From the NCBI RefSeq assembly GCF_000812565.1, contig NZ_JTAM01000051.1:1-64000 (forward strand): a stretch of DNA of 64,000 bases. Reading direction: 5' to 3'. Shown in pieces: positions 18,786 through 27,449 of the stretch. Made by a program: the position numbers and the translations under genes. This DNA is from Flammeovirga sp. OC4 (GTDB lineage: Bacteria; Bacteroidota; Bacteroidia; Cytophagales; Flammeovirgaceae). Within the stretch, counting starts at the first letter, position 1; each line of letters starts with the position of its first letter. The notes under the pieces were generated by a model, which had not been told where the DNA came from, ran no database searches, and was given only the letters and a program-made list of their open reading frames with translations.

Positions 18786-20090
18786 ATGTTTAAAGACCTA
18801 CTTTCATTTAGATATATCACTTGCTTTATTATTGTTACTGGAATATTCTATTCATGTGACCTCAGTTCTAAACATGAAGATCAATCAGACCTTATTTTGG
18901 AAGACACATTAGTGACAGTTATTGATTCTTCAAACTATTTATACAAAATCAATGTAGACAGCTTGATTGTAGAACAAAATGTTATCAAAAGGAATCAAAA
19001 CCTTTCTGATATTCTTTCTGAAAATAACGTTAGCTTTCCTACTATTTTTCAATTAGCTAATAATGCTAAACCTGTTTTTGATGTACGAAAATTAAAAAGA
19101 GGCAATGATTATACTTTACTGAAAGCCAATGATTCTCTACAATCACTGCAATATTTCATCTACCAAGAAGATCCTATTCATTATATTGTTTTTGATCTGT
19201 CAGATAGTAATAAAGTATATACAGGCGACAAACCTATAACACTCAATAAAAGAGAAGTTTCTGCATCGATTAACAACTCTCTTTATCAATCACTGATGGA
19301 TTTAAATGAATCCCCTGTTTTAGTAAATGCACTTTCAGATGTATTTGCTTGGCAAATTGATTTCTTCCACATTCAAAAAGGAGATGAGTTTAAGGTAGTA
19401 TTACATGAGAAAATCGTTGACAATAACGTCATTGGAATTGATCACATTGAAGCCGCTTACTTTAAACATCAGGATAGAAAATATTATGCTTTTGAATATG
19501 AATTTAATGGTAAAAAGCAGTTTTTTGATGAAAAAGGAAATAGTTTGAAAAAAGAGTTTTTAAAAGCTCCTCTACACTTTTCTAGGATTTCATCGTCCTT
19601 TTCAAGAAGAAGATATCACCCCGTTCAAAAAAGGTTTAAAGCACATTTAGGAACCGATTATGCGGCCCCAATTGGAACACCAATACATAGTGTTGGGGAC
19701 GGTACAATTATAGAAGCAAGGTACTCTAAATACAACGGAAATTACGTAAAAGTAAGACACAACTCTGTCTATACAACGCAATATCTCCACATGTCAAAAA
19801 TCAAAAAAGGCATCAAAAAAGGGAAGCAAGTACAGCAAGGTGATGTCATTGGTTATGTAGGTAAAACTGGACTAGCAACAGGCCCTCACCTCTGCTTTAG
19901 GTTTTGGAAAAATGGGAAGCAAGTAGATCCTAGAAAACAGGAAATTCCTTCATCAGATCCACTTCCAGATTCTTTAATTTCATCATATGAGTCGGTAATT
20001 AAGCCGATCAAAAAGAATTTGGACAAAATGAAAATCAAACAACCGGAAAAAGATATAGCAGCATATGATCAGGCGATTGACGGTAAGTGA
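18786..20090 (+). CDS. M23-family peptidoglycan endopeptidase, lipoprotein
   Basis: A 434-residue protein with a lipobox-type N-terminus (GIFYSC, Cys at about 24). A long N-terminal part (about 30-270) resembles the OapA/LysM-like regions of Bacteroidota M23 proteins (LSDILSENNVSF near the start, LSDVFAWQIDFFHIQKGDEF further on). The M23 domain (about 280-385) shows HLGTDYAAP with zinc ligands H287 and D291, YLHMSK with H335, and GPHLCFRFWKNGKQVDP with H368. The position of the second histidine of the usual HxH motif is Cys370. I recall the same HxC form in other Bacteroidota M23 proteins, and Cys can bind zinc, so loss of activity need not follow. Known family role: cutting peptide cross-links in the cell wall. 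Its last 26 bp overlap the GNAT gene. Confidence 0.88.
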   Translation: MFKDLLSFRYITCFIIVTGIFYSCDLSSKHEDQSDLILEDTLVTVIDSSNYLYKINVDSLIVEQNVIKRNQNLSDILSENNVSFPTIFQLANNAKPVFDVRKLKRGNDYTLLKANDSLQSLQYFIYQEDPIHYIVFDLSDSNKVYTGDKPITLNKREVSASINNSLYQSLMDLNESPVLVNALSDVFAWQIDFFHIQKGDEFKVVLHEKIVDNNVIGIDHIEAAYFKHQDRKYYAFEYEFNGKKQFFDEKGNSLKKEFLKAPLHFSRISSSFSRRRYHPVQKRFKAHLGTDYAAPIGTPIHSVGDGTIIEARYSKYNGNYVKVRHNSVYTTQYLHMSKIKKGIKKGKQVQQGDVIGYVGKTGLATGPHLCFRFWKNGKQVDPRKQEIPSSDPLPDSLISSYESVIKPIKKNLDKMKIKQPEKDIAAYDQAIDGK

Positions 20091-20556
20091 TGCTGAAAGT
20101 GCATTAGAAATTGTAAAAAGCGTGATTACAAAAATGAGAGCAATGGGTATTGACCAATGGGACGAACATTATCCTACGCTCAACGATATTCAACAAGATA
20201 TTGAGAAGCAACACGCATATGGCTTTTTGTATGAGTATAAATTGGCTGGATATGTAATCTTCAATCAAGAATATGACATTGAATACAATGATATTGAATG
20301 GTTAAACTGTAGTGATGACTTTCTAGTAATGCATCGTCTTTCTGTTCATGCAGATTTCCAAGGTAAAGGAATTGCAAGACAACTCGTAAGGTTTGGAGAA
20401 GAATTAGCAATCAACTATAATTTGAAATCTTTACGATTTGATGCTTTCACTGAGAACCCTGTTTCAAATATTTTGTACGAAAAAATGGGGTATCAAAATC
20501 TTGGACAAGTCACTTTTAGAAAAGGCCTGTTCAATTGCTATGAAAAAATGCTTTAA
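20065..20556 (+). CDS. GNAT-family N-acetyltransferase
   Basis: A 163-residue GNAT protein. Motif A, which binds acetyl-CoA, is LSVHADFQGKGIARQLVRFG (about 104-123) with the Q/R-x-x-G-x-G/A pattern as QGKGIA. Motif B is seen in NPVSNILYEKMGYQ (about 139-152). The N-terminal part (SDAESALEIVKSVITKMRA) is a typical first helix. The substrate cannot be read; small molecules or protein N-termini are both known for this family. It begins inside the end of the M23 gene (26-bp overlap, different frame), so the two are translationally linked. A strong terminator follows. Confidence 0.88.
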   Translation: MIRRLTVSDAESALEIVKSVITKMRAMGIDQWDEHYPTLNDIQQDIEKQHAYGFLYEYKLAGYVIFNQEYDIEYNDIEWLNCSDDFLVMHRLSVHADFQGKGIARQLVRFGEELAINYNLKSLRFDAFTENPVSNILYEKMGYQNLGQVTFRKGLFNCYEKML

Positions 20557-20558
20557 AG

Positions 20559-20609
20559 AAAAATCCCACATCATAAACCTTAATTAAGATTTACGATGTG
20601 GGATTTTTA
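20559..20609. terminator. Bidirectional terminator between GNAT gene and fabV
   Basis: ATCCCACATC...GATGTGGGAT with inner TAAA/TTTA pairing is flanked by A and T runs on both sides. It serves the converging GNAT (plus) and fabV (minus) genes. Confidence 0.88.
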
Positions 20610-20627
20610 TATCAGAATGATTATAAA

Positions 20628-21815
20628 CTATGAAATAGAAGGAATTTCTACTACTTCGTTTACATCTGCATCATAATCTACACCTTCCACTTTGAAACCG
20701 AAAAGGTTAAAGAAGTCGTCAGAGTATCCTTTAAGATCACCAATTTCTGATAAGTTTTCAGTTGTAGCGATTGCCCAAAGCTTGTCTACTTCCGCTTGAA
20801 CATCCTCACGCATTTCCCAATCGTCAATACGAATTCTACCTTTCTCATCCAATTGCATGTCGTCTCCATAGATACGGTCAGCATACAAACGTTGGATTTG
20901 CTCGATACAACCTTCGTGAATTCCTTTTTCTTTCATTGTCTTATACAATAAAGAAATGTATAAAGGAATAACAGGAATAGCCGAAGAAGCTTGAGTAACT
21001 AATGCCTTGTTGACAGAAACTACTGCATTACCGTTGATTTCTTTTAATTTTTCAGCAATTTTAAAAGAAGTTGCTTCCAAATCGTCTTTAGCAGCACCAA
21101 TTGTACCTTTTCTGTATACTGGCTCTGTTAATTTTGGTCCGATATAAGAATAAGCAAAAGTCTGGCAGCCGTCCGCTAAAACACCTGCTTCTTTCATCGC
21201 ATCAATCCACATTTCCCAATCTTCACCACCCATTACTTCAACAGTATTGGCGATATCATCTTCATTGGCAGGCTGGATCGTTACCTCAGTAACGTTACCT
21301 GTATGGAAATCAACTGTTTTATTAGAGAATACATCTCCGATTGGTTTTAAAACCGATTTATGTCTTTTACCTGTATTAGGATTTTTTCTTACTGGAGAAG
21401 CTAAACTATAAATTACTAAATCAACTTGACCTAAGTCTTCCTTGATCATATCGATAGTCTGCTGCTTGATTTCGTTAGAGAAAGCATCGCCATTGATACT
21501 TTTTGCATATAAACCTGCCTCAGCTGCGTGCTTCTCAAAAGCAGCACTGTTGTACCAACCTGGTGAAGCTGGGCGACCTGCTGATGGACCTTTTTCTAAA
21601 AATACACCGATAGTTGATGCTCCTGATCCAAATGCAGATGTAATTCTAGATGCTAATCCAAAACCTGTAGATGCACCAATTACCAATACTTTTTTAGCAC
21701 CGTTAATTTCTCCTTTTGACTTCACATAGTCAATCTGATTGATCACATTTTGCTCACATCCTGTTGGGTGTGCTGTCAAACAGATGAAACCTCTAGTTTT
21801 AGGTTCAATAATCAT
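20628..21815 (-). CDS. fabV: Trans-2-enoyl-CoA/ACP reductase FabV
   Basis: A 395-residue NADH-dependent enoyl reductase of the TER/FabV type. It reduces trans-2-enoyl thioesters in fatty acid synthesis or chain metabolism. Evidence: the N-terminal MIIEPKTRGFICLTAHPTGC block, the nucleotide-binding VLVIGASTGFGLASRI loop (about 43-58), KGPSAGRPASPGWYN (about 76-90), and the catalytic Y-x8-K motif with Y234 and K243 in VYRKGTIGAAK. Length and start are as expected for the family. It is a single-gene unit, ending at a shared terminator, with a -7-like motif at 21890-21897. Whether it replaces FabI in this organism cannot be told from the window. Confidence 0.95.
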   Translation of the reverse strand: MIIEPKTRGFICLTAHPTGCEQNVINQIDYVKSKGEINGAKKVLVIGASTGFGLASRITSAFGSGASTIGVFLEKGPSAGRPASPGWYNSAAFEKHAAEAGLYAKSINGDAFSNEIKQQTIDMIKEDLGQVDLVIYSLASPVRKNPNTGKRHKSVLKPIGDVFSNKTVDFHTGNVTEVTIQPANEDDIANTVEVMGGEDWEMWIDAMKEAGVLADGCQTFAYSYIGPKLTEPVYRKGTIGAAKDDLEATSFKIAEKLKEINGNAVVSVNKALVTQASSAIPVIPLYISLLYKTMKEKGIHEGCIEQIQRLYADRIYGDDMQLDEKGRIRIDDWEMREDVQAEVDKLWAIATTENLSEIGDLKGYSDDFFNLFGFKVEGVDYDADVNEVVEIPSIS

Positions 21816-21889
21816 TTTTGTTCTTTGTTTACTTCCGTCATTTCAACGGAATATGACTTAAAAATAAATGGTCCTATTTTTTGAACTCC

Positions 21890-21897
21890 CAAAGGTA
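21890..21897 (-). promoter_or_regulatory. Putative -7 promoter element for fabV
   Basis: TACCTTTG on the minus strand is a good TAnnTTTG match, giving a leader of about 70 nt. No clear -33 TTG is seen at the standard distance. Confidence 0.45.
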
Positions 21898-21995
21898 AAT
21901 AATTTTTATGATTTATAATTCAGTGCTCTATATATTCCTTAAAACTATAGGATTCTTTAAATAATGAATAATCACCCATTGTATAAAATTTCCTT

Positions 21996-24230
21996 TTAAG
22001 ATTTTGATGCTTCAATAGATGCTATCACAAATTTGATATCAGCATAACTATAACGATCACCTAAACTTTCTTTGATGGCTTTCAGAGACATTGTCTCCGT
22101 TTCCTCCAATTCACCTTCAATGATGATACGTTTCTTGTTGGACAGCACTTCTTTGACATCTACTTTTCCAAGAGCAATCAACTTCGCAAAATGTGACTCA
22201 ACACTATTGAGAGAAATCCCTCTTTCTTTGGCAATTTCCTCCATACTTTTTCCCTGCCTGAATAAGACATAAGTTTGAATATGTGTGGCCATTTTTGGCT
22301 TTTTACCTTCTCCTGTTTTTGCTTTAGGTTTATCATAAGACTTGACTTCCGTGGCTTTGTGTGCAATTTTAAAATCAGGTTTTCCTACATCGTTCTTTTT
22401 CAGGTCTTCATTTTTCTGATAAGAAATAATCAGACGTTCTGCACGCATCAATTTCTTTGCATGATTATAAAACAATGAAGCTAATGCAATCAACTCATTT
22501 CTATAGCCCATCACACCATTTACACCATCTAATGAAGTCAGTTTATTTTGAATATTGGTGTGCTCAGCTTTCAGTTGCTCATCAAAATACTTATTGGCTT
22601 TATTTACTCTTTCTAATAGATGTAAAATATAACCCGGTTTCTCTTCCGTAATGGTCTTGTGTACTTCATGAATAAACTTATTCCCAATTTTCACTAGTTG
22701 TTTTACTTTCTCATGAATTTGCTTAGCCCATTCTCTATGTGCTTGTTTCTTTGAGGTTCCTCCGTCCTTTATATAAGAAGCAACATGCTCTAAAAGTTGC
22801 TCTGATAGAAACTGAAAATTATAGGAGTTGTATAATGTATGATAAATGTAGTTTTTACTTTGCTCCTTTAAAATAGGTGTCAATTCTTCAACCGTTTGAT
22901 TGCTCTGTGTGAAGTGACTCAAATGACGGTCAATATCAATTCCCCTAGCTGAAATAGGCGAAGACAACACAAGTCCATCCAAACTTGTCAATCTTGATAA
23001 AGCAACATAAGTTTGCCCTGCAGCAAAAGCTCGACCTACATCAATAATCGCTTTATCGAAAGTTAAGCCTTGGCTTTTATGCACTGTAATTGCCCAAGCC
23101 AATCGTAATGGATATTGGTGAAACTCTCCTATAATTTGTTCTTCAACTTCATTGGTTTCCTTATTGAGTACATATTTTTTATTTTCCCAAACATAAGGTT
23201 CTACATTCACTTCTTCTCCATCATCAAACTTGACATAAACACTGTCGTTCGATAAAGAAGATACTCTACCAATTTTACCATTAAAATACCTCGATTCCCC
23301 AGAGTAATCATTTTTAATAAACATCACCTGAGCGCCTTTTTTTAGCCTCAAAGTATCTTCATTCGGGAATTGATTTTCATTAAAATCACCTTCTATTTTA
23401 GCATGATATTTAAATTCCTTAGCTTTTATTTTTTGTAACCACCCTTCATTTTTTTCATGTGCTATTTTATTGTGAGTCGTCAGCTGTATATATCCATCTT
23501 CCAAAGATTGTTCAAAATCCGGATCATAAAATGAGTTGAGTACTTTTAAATCATCTTGTGTGATTTTATTTTCTCTGAGATGATTCAATACCTCTACAAA
23601 CAAAGGGTCCGATTGTCTGTATACCTTTTCCAAAGCGACGTGTACCAAAGAGGTTTCTTGAAAAACCTTTGCACTAAAAAAGTACGCATTATGATAGTAT
23701 TTTTGAAGGTAAATCCATTCATCATTCTTCACTACAGGAGGCAATTGTAGCATATCGCCAATAAATAACACCTGAACGCCACCGAAAGCTTCGTTTTTTC
23801 TTTTTCGGATTAATCGCAATATAAAATCAATCGCATCCAACATATCCGCTCTCAACATACTTACCTCATCGATAATCAGAAGTTCCATATTACGAAGTAT
23901 ATCTCGCTTCGACTTCTTCATCGAAAGTTGTTTCAGTAAGGACTTTGGTGTATTTACATGGGCAACTGTTGTCGCTCTCTCATTAAACTGAAGATTTTCA
24001 TCGGGAATAAAAGCTCCAAAGGGCATTTGAAATAAGGAGTGAACGGTTACTCCTCCAGCGTTTATCGCTGCGATACCTGTCGGGGCAGCAACCACAACAC
24101 TTTTATGCGTTTCTTTTTCTATTGATCGAAGTAGAGTCGTTTTACCAGTTCCTGCTTTTCCTGTTAGAAAAACATTACAGTTTGTAGTATTAATATAGCG
24201 AGAAACGAGGTCAGCATGTACATTTTCCAT
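21996..24230 (-). CDS. Pif1/RecD-like ATP-dependent helicase with C-terminal HTH
   Basis: A 744-residue superfamily 1 helicase. Walker A is GKAGTGKTTLL (24-34), Walker B LLIIDEVSML (about 118). Further helicase motifs are VLFIGDMLQLPPV (about 155), KGAQVMFIKND and WAITVHKSQGLTFDKAIID (about 375-395), then TYVALSRL. This is the Pif1-like layout. The C-terminal third is helical and ends with a winged-helix-like segment (residues about 640-744: YVLFRQGKSMEEIAKERGIS, SVESHFAKLIALGKV), which fits the HTH_40 domain seen on bacterial RecQ and Pif1 relatives. The likely role is unwinding of DNA, perhaps at structured or G-rich sites. It is monocistronic. Confidence 0.85.
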   Translation of the reverse strand: MENVHADLVSRYINTTNCNVFLTGKAGTGKTTLLRSIEKETHKSVVVAAPTGIAAINAGGVTVHSLFQMPFGAFIPDENLQFNERATTVAHVNTPKSLLKQLSMKKSKRDILRNMELLIIDEVSMLRADMLDAIDFILRLIRKRKNEAFGGVQVLFIGDMLQLPPVVKNDEWIYLQKYYHNAYFFSAKVFQETSLVHVALEKVYRQSDPLFVEVLNHLRENKITQDDLKVLNSFYDPDFEQSLEDGYIQLTTHNKIAHEKNEGWLQKIKAKEFKYHAKIEGDFNENQFPNEDTLRLKKGAQVMFIKNDYSGESRYFNGKIGRVSSLSNDSVYVKFDDGEEVNVEPYVWENKKYVLNKETNEVEEQIIGEFHQYPLRLAWAITVHKSQGLTFDKAIIDVGRAFAAGQTYVALSRLTSLDGLVLSSPISARGIDIDRHLSHFTQSNQTVEELTPILKEQSKNYIYHTLYNSYNFQFLSEQLLEHVASYIKDGGTSKKQAHREWAKQIHEKVKQLVKIGNKFIHEVHKTITEEKPGYILHLLERVNKANKYFDEQLKAEHTNIQNKLTSLDGVNGVMGYRNELIALASLFYNHAKKLMRAERLIISYQKNEDLKKNDVGKPDFKIAHKATEVKSYDKPKAKTGEGKKPKMATHIQTYVLFRQGKSMEEIAKERGISLNSVESHFAKLIALGKVDVKEVLSNKKRIIIEGELEETETMSLKAIKESLGDRYSYADIKFVIASIEASKS

Positions 24231-24298
24231 GAATCGTAATTTTAAATAGGATTGCGATTAAATTCGAAGGGTCAATTTCGATAAATTAAAGTAATTGT

Positions 24299-24341
24299 AC
24301 AAAAAGAAACCCCATCTTAGTCATTGCTAAAATGGGGTTGT
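24299..24341 (-). terminator. Terminator downstream of the 24362 lipoprotein gene
   Basis: The arms AACCCCAT.TTAG and CTAA.ATGGGGTT (24308-24339) are followed on the minus strand by a T-rich run. It lies about 20 bp past the stop codon. Confidence 0.85.
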
Positions 24342-24361
24342 GTTATTTTCAAAGATGAATA

Positions 24362-25450
24362 CTACCAATCTTCGTCTTCAGTGACAGGTGCTGCATCCTC
24401 TTCTTCTTTCTTTTTATCTTTATTTTTCTTACCAAAAAGACCTTTCTTTTCTTTCTTTGGTTCATCTTCTTCATTGGCTTCATCGTCGACAGAAGAAACA
24501 TCATCGAAGTTAGATGAATCATCAGTAATTTCTCCATCCTCAGCCTCTTCTTCTTTTTTCTTTTTCTTTCCGAATAGTCCTTTTTTCTCTACCACAATTT
24601 CATTACCCAATGAATCATATTGAGGTAATTGTGATAAAGAATCCGTCTCATACTTTGCCATCTTATTGGCATCTTTTGCGTCTAAGACACTCTTCGGAAT
24701 CATATAGTATTTTGGTTTCCACACTTCAAACCATTTACGGTGTACCAAGTACATAGAATCCGGTACTAAGAAGAATCCAGCACGCATACTATCTTCCCTT
24801 GCTACTCTTTCTCCATATTTTTGCATGTAGAAATAGCCATCGTAAAGCATTGGAGGAAGAGAATCTCCAGTTTCTTCGTTTGCTTCATCACCTTCCTGTT
24901 CAGGAAGTTCTTCGGCAACCATTGAATCATCATAACCTGGACCGCCAGCAAACAATAAGTTCTCTAAAGAATCTGATGCTGAAACAAGGTAAATACTATC
25001 TTCAGGAATAAAATCGATTACCGAATCTTCCGCTGTTAATTCCAATGGATAAGGATTATGCTGAAGACCGATGATATAATTGGGGTAATTAGAGTTGGCT
25101 TTCTTTTCTTCGGTTTTAAGAAATTTCTGATAAAAATTTCCTCTAGGTTCTACCATACCATTCCATCCTCTTTCTCTTGAAGCAAATAACTCTTCTTCTT
25201 TGGTCTCAACAGAATCTCTATCTAAAAAATAGCTAATGTATGATACCTGCCCTTTTATAGTATAGTTTGTATCTCCAATAGGCACAAAATAATCATTGAG
25301 CGAATCAGGAGTATTTTTCACATAATACAAACTACTTGTATCATCTTTCTGATAAAAAGAACTGATATATGCTGGACAAACTTTGGGTACACATCCATCA
25401 AATAAGAGTAAGCTAGATAAGAGTGAAATATATAGAAAAGTTTGTTTCAT
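24362..25450 (-). CDS. Lipoprotein with duplicated KKGLFGKK acidic/basic tail
   Basis: A 362-residue predicted lipoprotein; the ATG at 25450 (MKQTFLYISLLSSLLLFDGC) puts the lipobox Cys at residue 20, and the in-frame ATG 15 bp further upstream is less likely. The middle carries many Tyr/Asp/Pro residues and a region GYFYMQKYGERVAREDSM...YLVHRKWFEVWKPKYYMIP. The last 80 residues are of low complexity: KKGLFGKKKKKEEEAEDGE is repeated in form by KKGLFGKKNKDKKKEEEDA, separated by an acidic Asp/Ser run. Function unknown. I recall similar LFGKK-tailed proteins in gliding Bacteroidota, but have no firm link. The gene is alone between two terminators or gaps. Confidence 0.65.
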   Translation of the reverse strand: MKQTFLYISLLSSLLLFDGCVPKVCPAYISSFYQKDDTSSLYYVKNTPDSLNDYFVPIGDTNYTIKGQVSYISYFLDRDSVETKEEELFASRERGWNGMVEPRGNFYQKFLKTEEKKANSNYPNYIIGLQHNPYPLELTAEDSVIDFIPEDSIYLVSASDSLENLLFAGGPGYDDSMVAEELPEQEGDEANEETGDSLPPMLYDGYFYMQKYGERVAREDSMRAGFFLVPDSMYLVHRKWFEVWKPKYYMIPKSVLDAKDANKMAKYETDSLSQLPQYDSLGNEIVVEKKGLFGKKKKKEEEAEDGEITDDSSNFDDVSSVDDEANEEDEPKKEKKGLFGKKNKDKKKEEEDAAPVTEDEDW

Positions 25451-25805
25451 ATAATTTGGTTGCATTTTCTGCTGAAAACACCGTAAGAGTATTTAAAGTT
25501 AAAAGACGAAATAATTTAAAAGTCAAAACCAAGAAAATACATTTTCGCTACTTCACACACTGCTTCAATTCTAACACAACTCAATATTTAAAACGATTCT
25601 AAAATTTTTATAATTAGGTTATGAAGGAATAGAAACAGTAAGTAACTCTATTGCAGCATTTAATTGGTAATAAGCACAAAACCGGTAGGCTTAAACACTT
25701 ATAGTATAAACCTACAAACATATAAAGTGCCAAAAAAAGTAAGTTTCAATTTCAATTGGATCTATTCATGATTTTTTGGTAATTTTGCGGTGTTTAAATA
25801 TTAAT
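25451..25805. other. Intergenic region between the lipoprotein gene and ccmB
   Basis: A gap of 355 bp between divergent genes, AT-rich. It holds an imperfect inverted repeat (GTAGGCTTAA near 25685 against a TATAAACCTAC-like arm near 25704) and the ccmB promoter at its right end. Nothing else is supportable. Confidence 0.45.
25756..25787 (+). promoter_or_regulatory. Promoter of the ccmBCDE operon
   Basis: TAATTTTG (25780-25787) matches the -7 consensus, with TTG at 25756-25758, 21 bp upstream. The ATG at 25806 follows 18 bp later. The motif also argues against a start further upstream. Confidence 0.6.
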
Positions 25806-26480
25806 ATGAAGTCAATATTTTCAGAAATAAATGTATTAGTCCGAAAGGAAGTTGCATTGGAGTGGAGGGAGCGTTCAAACCTTAATGGACTTTTATTGTA
25901 TACTATAAGTACAATTTTCGTTTGTTATTTGAGTTTTAATCAACGTAGAGTTGAGTTGTCCCCTATCACTTGGAACACTCTTTTTTGGATCATACAATTA
26001 TTCACGGCTCTGAATGGAGCATCCAAAAGCTTCACACAAGAAGCAGGAGGAAGACATTTTTATTACTACCAATTGGTAAGCCCGCAATCCATTATTTTAT
26101 CAAAAATTGTTTACAATGCTCTTTTGATGTTGCTTGTTGCCTTCCTTGGTTTAGGAGTTTACAGCATCGTATTGGGTAACCCTATTCAGGATCCTTGGAT
26201 GTTTACAGCATGTGTAGGATTAGGAGCCATTGGTTTTTCTTCTTCTCTTACAATGGTGGCAGGTATTGCCTCCAAAGCTCAAGGTAATAATACGTTGATG
26301 GCCATCTTAGGGCTTCCGGCTATTTTACCGATGATTTTAATGTTGATCAAAGCTTCTAAAAATGCAATTGATGGATTGGCAAGGAGTCAAACCCTAGATG
26401 AAATCATGATCATTTTAGCAATTGATATAATTGTAATAACAGTTTCCTATCTCCTATTTCCTTATCTTTGGAGGAGTTAG
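25806..26480 (+). CDS. ccmB: Heme exporter protein CcmB
   Basis: A 224-residue integral membrane protein with six predicted membrane segments. Start ATG at 25806 (MKSIFSEINVLVRKEVALEW); the upstream frame overlaps the promoter. The family motif is visible in KEVALEWRERSNLNGLLLYT and NTLFWIIQLFTALNGASKSF...GRHFYYYQLVSPQ. Known role: membrane part of the CcmABCD complex that releases heme-loaded CcmE for cytochrome c maturation. It is the first gene of a four-gene operon. The ATPase partner ccmA is not adjacent and is absent from the window. Confidence 0.93.
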   Translation: MKSIFSEINVLVRKEVALEWRERSNLNGLLLYTISTIFVCYLSFNQRRVELSPITWNTLFWIIQLFTALNGASKSFTQEAGGRHFYYYQLVSPQSIILSKIVYNALLMLLVAFLGLGVYSIVLGNPIQDPWMFTACVGLGAIGFSSSLTMVAGIASKAQGNNTLMAILGLPAILPMILMLIKASKNAIDGLARSQTLDEIMIILAIDIIVITVSYLLFPYLWRS

Positions 26481-26502
26481 ATAAAAATTAAATTAAACAG
26501 CA

Positions 26503-27168
26503 ATGAAAGGTGCTTGGTGGAAAATTACAGCATTAGTCCTTATGGCCTATACCATTATAGGTGGATTATTACTGGAAGTCCCTCGCTTAGACATACTAAA
26601 CGAAACAATCAGAAACTTATATTTCCATGTTCCGATGTGGTTTGGAATGATCATCGTGCTTTTAGCATCTATGGTTTATTCTATCAAATATTTAAAATCT
26701 CAAGATCTAAAACACGACCTATGGGCTGCTGAACTAGCCAATACAGGTATTTTATTTGGAATTTTGGGAATTGTCACTGGTATGATCTGGGCCAAATTCA
26801 CTTGGGGAGCCTACTGGAGTGGAGATCCTAAACAAAACGGTGCCGCAGGTGGTTTGATGTTTTACTTTGCTTATGTAATCCTGAGAGGTTCATTCAAAGA
26901 TGAAGAACAAAAGGCAAGAATAAGTGCTATTTTCAACATTTTTGCTTTTGCGATATTTATTCCACTTATTTTCGTTCTTCCACGCCTTACGGACTCTTTA
27001 CACCCAGGCAACGGAGGTAACCCAGGTTTCAATGCCTATGACTTGGACAGTAAACTTCGTTTGGTATTTTATCCTGCGATCATTGGGTGGACATTACTAG
27101 GCGTATGGTTTACCAGTTTGAATGTAAGAATGAGAACGGTGGAGAATCAATTATTAGAAAACGAGTAA
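26503..27168 (+). CDS. ccmC: Cytochrome c maturation protein CcmC (heme handling)
   Basis: A 221-residue membrane protein with six predicted membrane helices. It carries a Trp-rich heme-handling motif, TWGAYWSGDPKQN (about 100-112), the Bacteroidota counterpart of WGxxWxWD, and flanking histidines (FHVP near 45, SLHPGNGG near 168). Known role: transfers heme to CcmE at the periplasmic face. It begins 22 bp after ccmB and is followed 13 bp later by the CcmD-like gene, so it is co-transcribed. Confidence 0.93.
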   Translation: MKGAWWKITALVLMAYTIIGGLLLEVPRLDILNETIRNLYFHVPMWFGMIIVLLASMVYSIKYLKSQDLKHDLWAAELANTGILFGILGIVTGMIWAKFTWGAYWSGDPKQNGAAGGLMFYFAYVILRGSFKDEEQKARISAIFNIFAFAIFIPLIFVLPRLTDSLHPGNGGNPGFNAYDLDSKLRLVFYPAIIGWTLLGVWFTSLNVRMRTVENQLLENE

Positions 27169-27181
27169 ATTTATATATACA

Positions 27182-27433
27182 ATGAAAAAAATGCTTTCAA
27201 TGATCACATTAGCATTAGTAACCGTGATCAATGCAATTGCTCAAGATAAAATTCCTATCACTTCTGATGACTATGGTAACAGTAGCGTAGAAATGGCCGA
27301 CCTAATGCGTGACAATGGAAAAATATACGTTGTTGTAGCTGTAATTGCAGCTTTATGGGTTGGTATGACGATTTATCTTTTTATGGTAGATAAAAAGGTA
27401 AGTAAGTTGGAGAAAATGGTAGAAGAACAATAA
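27182..27433 (+). CDS. ccmD: CcmD-like small membrane protein
   Basis: An 83-residue protein with a signal-like N-terminus (MKKMLSMITLALVTVINAIA), a short periplasmic stretch and one membrane helix (about 50-70, VYVV-like IYVVVAVIAALWVGMTIYLF), then a short charged tail KKVSKLEKMVEEQ. Size, location between ccmC and ccmE, and the helix-plus-basic-tail layout fit the Bacteroidota CcmD family. Known role of CcmD: stabilising CcmC-CcmE and helping release of holo-CcmE. The signal-peptide-like start makes it longer than proteobacterial CcmD. Confidence 0.8.
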   Translation: MKKMLSMITLALVTVINAIAQDKIPITSDDYGNSSVEMADLMRDNGKIYVVVAVIAALWVGMTIYLFMVDKKVSKLEKMVEEQ

Positions 27434-27449
27434 AACATCTAAACACATT

